From Desulfobacterales bacterium (GTDB lineage: Bacteria; Desulfobacterota; Desulfobacteria; Desulfobacterales; 4be13): a DNA stretch of 7,385 nucleotides. A program made the translations under genes and the position numbers. The notes beneath the pieces are model-generated. The model was given only the letters and a program-made list of their open reading frames with translations. It was not told where the DNA came from and did not search any database. The stretch covers positions 1 through 7,385 of the forward strand of contig JAOZLU010000349.1 in assembly GCA_029934695.1 (NCBI GenBank). Direction: 5' to 3'. Below are positions 6,112 through 7,385 of this stretch, one piece after another; within the stretch, counting starts at the first letter, position 1, and every line of letters starts with the position of its first letter.

Positions 6112-6128
6112 GGAACTGGGCCCGTTCC
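6112..6128. repeat. G/C hairpin GGAAC-T-GGGCCC-GTTCC
   Basis: GGAAC (6112-6116) and GTTCC (6124-6128) flank T plus the palindrome GGGCCC, giving a symmetrical element with one extra T. Its arms match those of the palindrome at 3617-3630, which may reflect a shared element type or coincidence. Confidence 0.4.
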
Positions 6129-6151
6129 TGAATCTGTATCCTTCATGGATC

Positions 6152-6169
6152 CACGAAGAACACGAAGAA
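6152..6169. repeat. tandem 9-bp repeat CACGAAGAA x2
   Basis: Two perfect adjacent copies of CACGAAGAA, preceded by ATGGATC. Sequences of the form CCACGAAG-ACACGAAG are, as I recall, common in intergenic DNA of many bacteria; no function is assigned. Confidence 0.55.
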
Positions 6170-6214
6170 GCCAGTGTCAGGGATGCCAGAATCCCGACTC
6201 AGAATTCAAAAAAA

Positions 6215-6243
6215 TTGCATTCTGCATATCAATGTCATATAAT
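6215..6243 (+). promoter_or_regulatory. sigma70-type promoter of the MFS gene
   Basis: The -35 box TTGCAT (6215-6220) and a perfect -10 box TATAAT (6238-6243) are separated by 17 bases, the optimal spacing. The expected transcription start, about 7 bases after the -10 box, falls at about 6250, the A of the MFS start codon. Confidence 0.72.
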
Positions 6244-6249
6244 ACAGAT

Positions 6250-7385
6250 ATGGATAAAAAACAAAGGAGTTCGTTTAAATTCGTAATAAGCTCCCAATAT
6301 TTTCTGTATTTTGGCGTTATGGGCATTTCCCTGCCATATTTTAACTTATACTGCTATCATCTTGACTTCACCGGCTTCCAGATCGGCGTTCTGTCCGCTT
6401 TGAGGTCTGTGGTGATGGTGGTGTTCAGTCTGATATGGGGGAGACTGGCAGACCGCTTTCAGGCCAGAAGACCCATATTCATCGCCTGCAATTTCATAAG
6501 TGCGGCAATATGGATTTTCTTCCTCTTCACAACTGATTTTCGGACAATGCTTGTCATTATGACCTGCTATGGCATATTCCATGCGCCGATCATCTCTTTT
6601 ATGGAAGCCTTTGCCATGGACGTGCTGGGCAGGGAGAAAAAAAACTATGGAAGCGTCAGGGTGTGGGGAACCATCGCCTTTATTGTCGTGGTCACCGTGC
6701 TTGGCAAAATCATTGACCTTTATTCTCTGAAAATAATCCTTGTACTGATTCTTGGAGGGTCTTTGCTGCAGGCCTTTTTTTCGCTCAGAATCCCTAATAT
6801 CAAAGTTGCCGGCAGGACCTCTTTTTCGCTCATCCGGACCGGAGATCAGGGCCGGAAGACGAAAAGACATACGATTTTTTTCCTGTTCTGCGCCTTTCTG
6901 ATGCTGGTGAGTCACGGAGCCTATTATGGCTTTTTTTCCATACATCTTGAGGGGCTGGGGTATGGAAGCACATTTATCGGCGTTATCTGGGCACTGGCAT
7001 CTGCCTCGGAAATTCTGACGATGATCAATTCGGACAGAATATTCAGACGATTCTCCATTGAAAATGTCCTGATATTTTCGTTTATGGCGGCCGCGCTGCG
7101 ATGGACTGTCCTTTTTCTCGCCACTTCTCCCGCTCTCATTCTGATCTCACAAATGTCCCATGCGTTTACCTACGGAACATTTCATATTGCCAGCATCCTC
7201 TACATTGACTCATTGAGCGCTGATGAGGCTAAGACAACAGGGCAGGCTTTAAACAATGCTGTAACTTACGGCTTGGGGATGATGGTCGGTTTTTTTCTCA
7301 ACGGCTATCTGTATGAGCTTACAGGTTCGTCCGGGTTGTTCCTGGTAAGTGCTTTTGTCGCTTTTGCCGGGGGCCTGCTTCTCAG
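6250..7385 (+). CDS. MFS transporter, MFS_1_like/HcaT (PPP) type, 3' end outside window
   Basis: The open frame runs from ATG 6250 to the window edge: 378 codons without a stop, close to the full length of the roughly 380-400-residue family. It is an inner-membrane protein with about twelve hydrophobic helices. The first helix (FVISSQYFLYFGVMGISLPY, residues 11-30) and the following LYCYHLDFTGFQIGVL match the opening of MFS_1_like/3-phenylpropionate-permease-type transporters. The loop WGRLADRFQARRP (63-75) is MFS motif A. The second half has YGSTFIGVIWALASASEI and a late TYGTFHIASILYIDSL segment also typical of this group. The substrate cannot be read from sequence; HcaT-type names in databases are often by similarity only. 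No Shine-Dalgarno precedes the ATG and the promoter places the transcript start on it, so the message may be leaderless. An AAAGGAG at 6263-6269 is inside the frame, with no ATG at a useful distance after it. Confidence 0.88.
   Translation, partial: MDKKQRSSFKFVISSQYFLYFGVMGISLPYFNLYCYHLDFTGFQIGVLSALRSVVMVVFSLIWGRLADRFQARRPIFIACNFISAAIWIFFLFTTDFRTMLVIMTCYGIFHAPIISFMEAFAMDVLGREKKNYGSVRVWGTIAFIVVVTVLGKIIDLYSLKIILVLILGGSLLQAFFSLRIPNIKVAGRTSFSLIRTGDQGRKTKRHTIFFLFCAFLMLVSHGAYYGFFSIHLEGLGYGSTFIGVIWALASASEILTMINSDRIFRRFSIENVLIFSFMAAALRWTVLFLATSPALILISQMSHAFTYGTFHIASILYIDSLSADEAKTTGQALNNAVTYGLGMMVGFFLNGYLYELTGSSGLFLVSAFVAFAGGLLL

Larger units (their letters stand above)
5946..6249. other. intergenic region with hairpins, repeats and a promoter
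   Basis: No gene is seen in these 304 bases. The stretch carries a perfect long hairpin (6038-6064), a shorter G/C hairpin (6112-6128), a tandem CACGAAGAA repeat (6152-6169), a small hairpin GGGAT/ATCCC (6180-6195) and the promoter of the next gene. None of the hairpins is directly followed by a T-run, so no standard intrinsic terminator for oppF is evident. Confidence 0.7.

Noticed and set aside
6346..6945. 199-residue reverse-strand open frame
   Set aside because: It is antisense to the MFS transporter, is rich in His/Lys/Gln low-complexity reading and shows no domain; it is a shadow of the coding strand.
1..7385. CRISPR array, tRNA, rRNA or complete insertion sequence
   Set aside because: No regularly spaced repeats, cloverleaf sequence, rRNA-like stretch, transposase domain or terminal inverted repeats could be seen.

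Overview
The window looks like a bacterial accessory (defence plus toxin-antitoxin) segment that runs into ordinary transport genes. All recognised genes are on the + strand. A host in the Desulfobacterota (deltaproteobacteria) is a tentative guess. It rests on the mix of HicB, DUF2442 and DUF2283 proteins, a moderate G+C backbone and a GGACGGGG-type palindromic intergenic element. No rRNA, tRNA or marker gene is present to settle it.

Bases 1-2708 are strikingly A/T rich (for example 12 G/C among the 60 bases 1201-1260). They hold a two-gene unit: an ABC-type AAA_15 ATPase (307-1731) overlapping by ATGA a DUF4435/Toprim-like protein (1728-2708). This architecture matches the anti-phage system PARIS (AriA plus AriB): an ATPase that senses a phage anti-restriction protein and a nuclease effector it releases. 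Just upstream (70-302) is a short, frame-broken remnant that resembles the N-terminal domain of AbiJ-like abortive-infection proteins.

Bases 2709-4392 have clearly higher G+C and hold a string of small toxin-antitoxin-like genes, several of them damaged: a probable hicA remnant (2734-2898), an intact hicB (2886-3236), a DUF2442 gene split by a frameshift (3373-3670), a small nuclease-like protein (3664-4011) and a DUF2283 protein (4015-4392). The last two sit 3 bp apart and may form a toxin-antitoxin-like pair. A strong palindrome lies just upstream of that pair.

Bases 4393-4931 contain no gene I can support. They hold short direct repeats and broken reverse-strand reading frames, and look like decayed sequence.

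Bases 4932-5945 encode a complete OppF/DppF-type peptide ABC transporter ATPase, without its partner subunits in view. An intergenic stretch (5946-6249) carries a perfect 12-bp-stem hairpin, a second G/C-rich hairpin, a tandem CACGAAGAA repeat and a near-consensus sigma70 promoter. The promoter's expected start site falls on the ATG of an MFS transporter (MFS_1_like/HcaT type) that runs off the end of the window at 7385.
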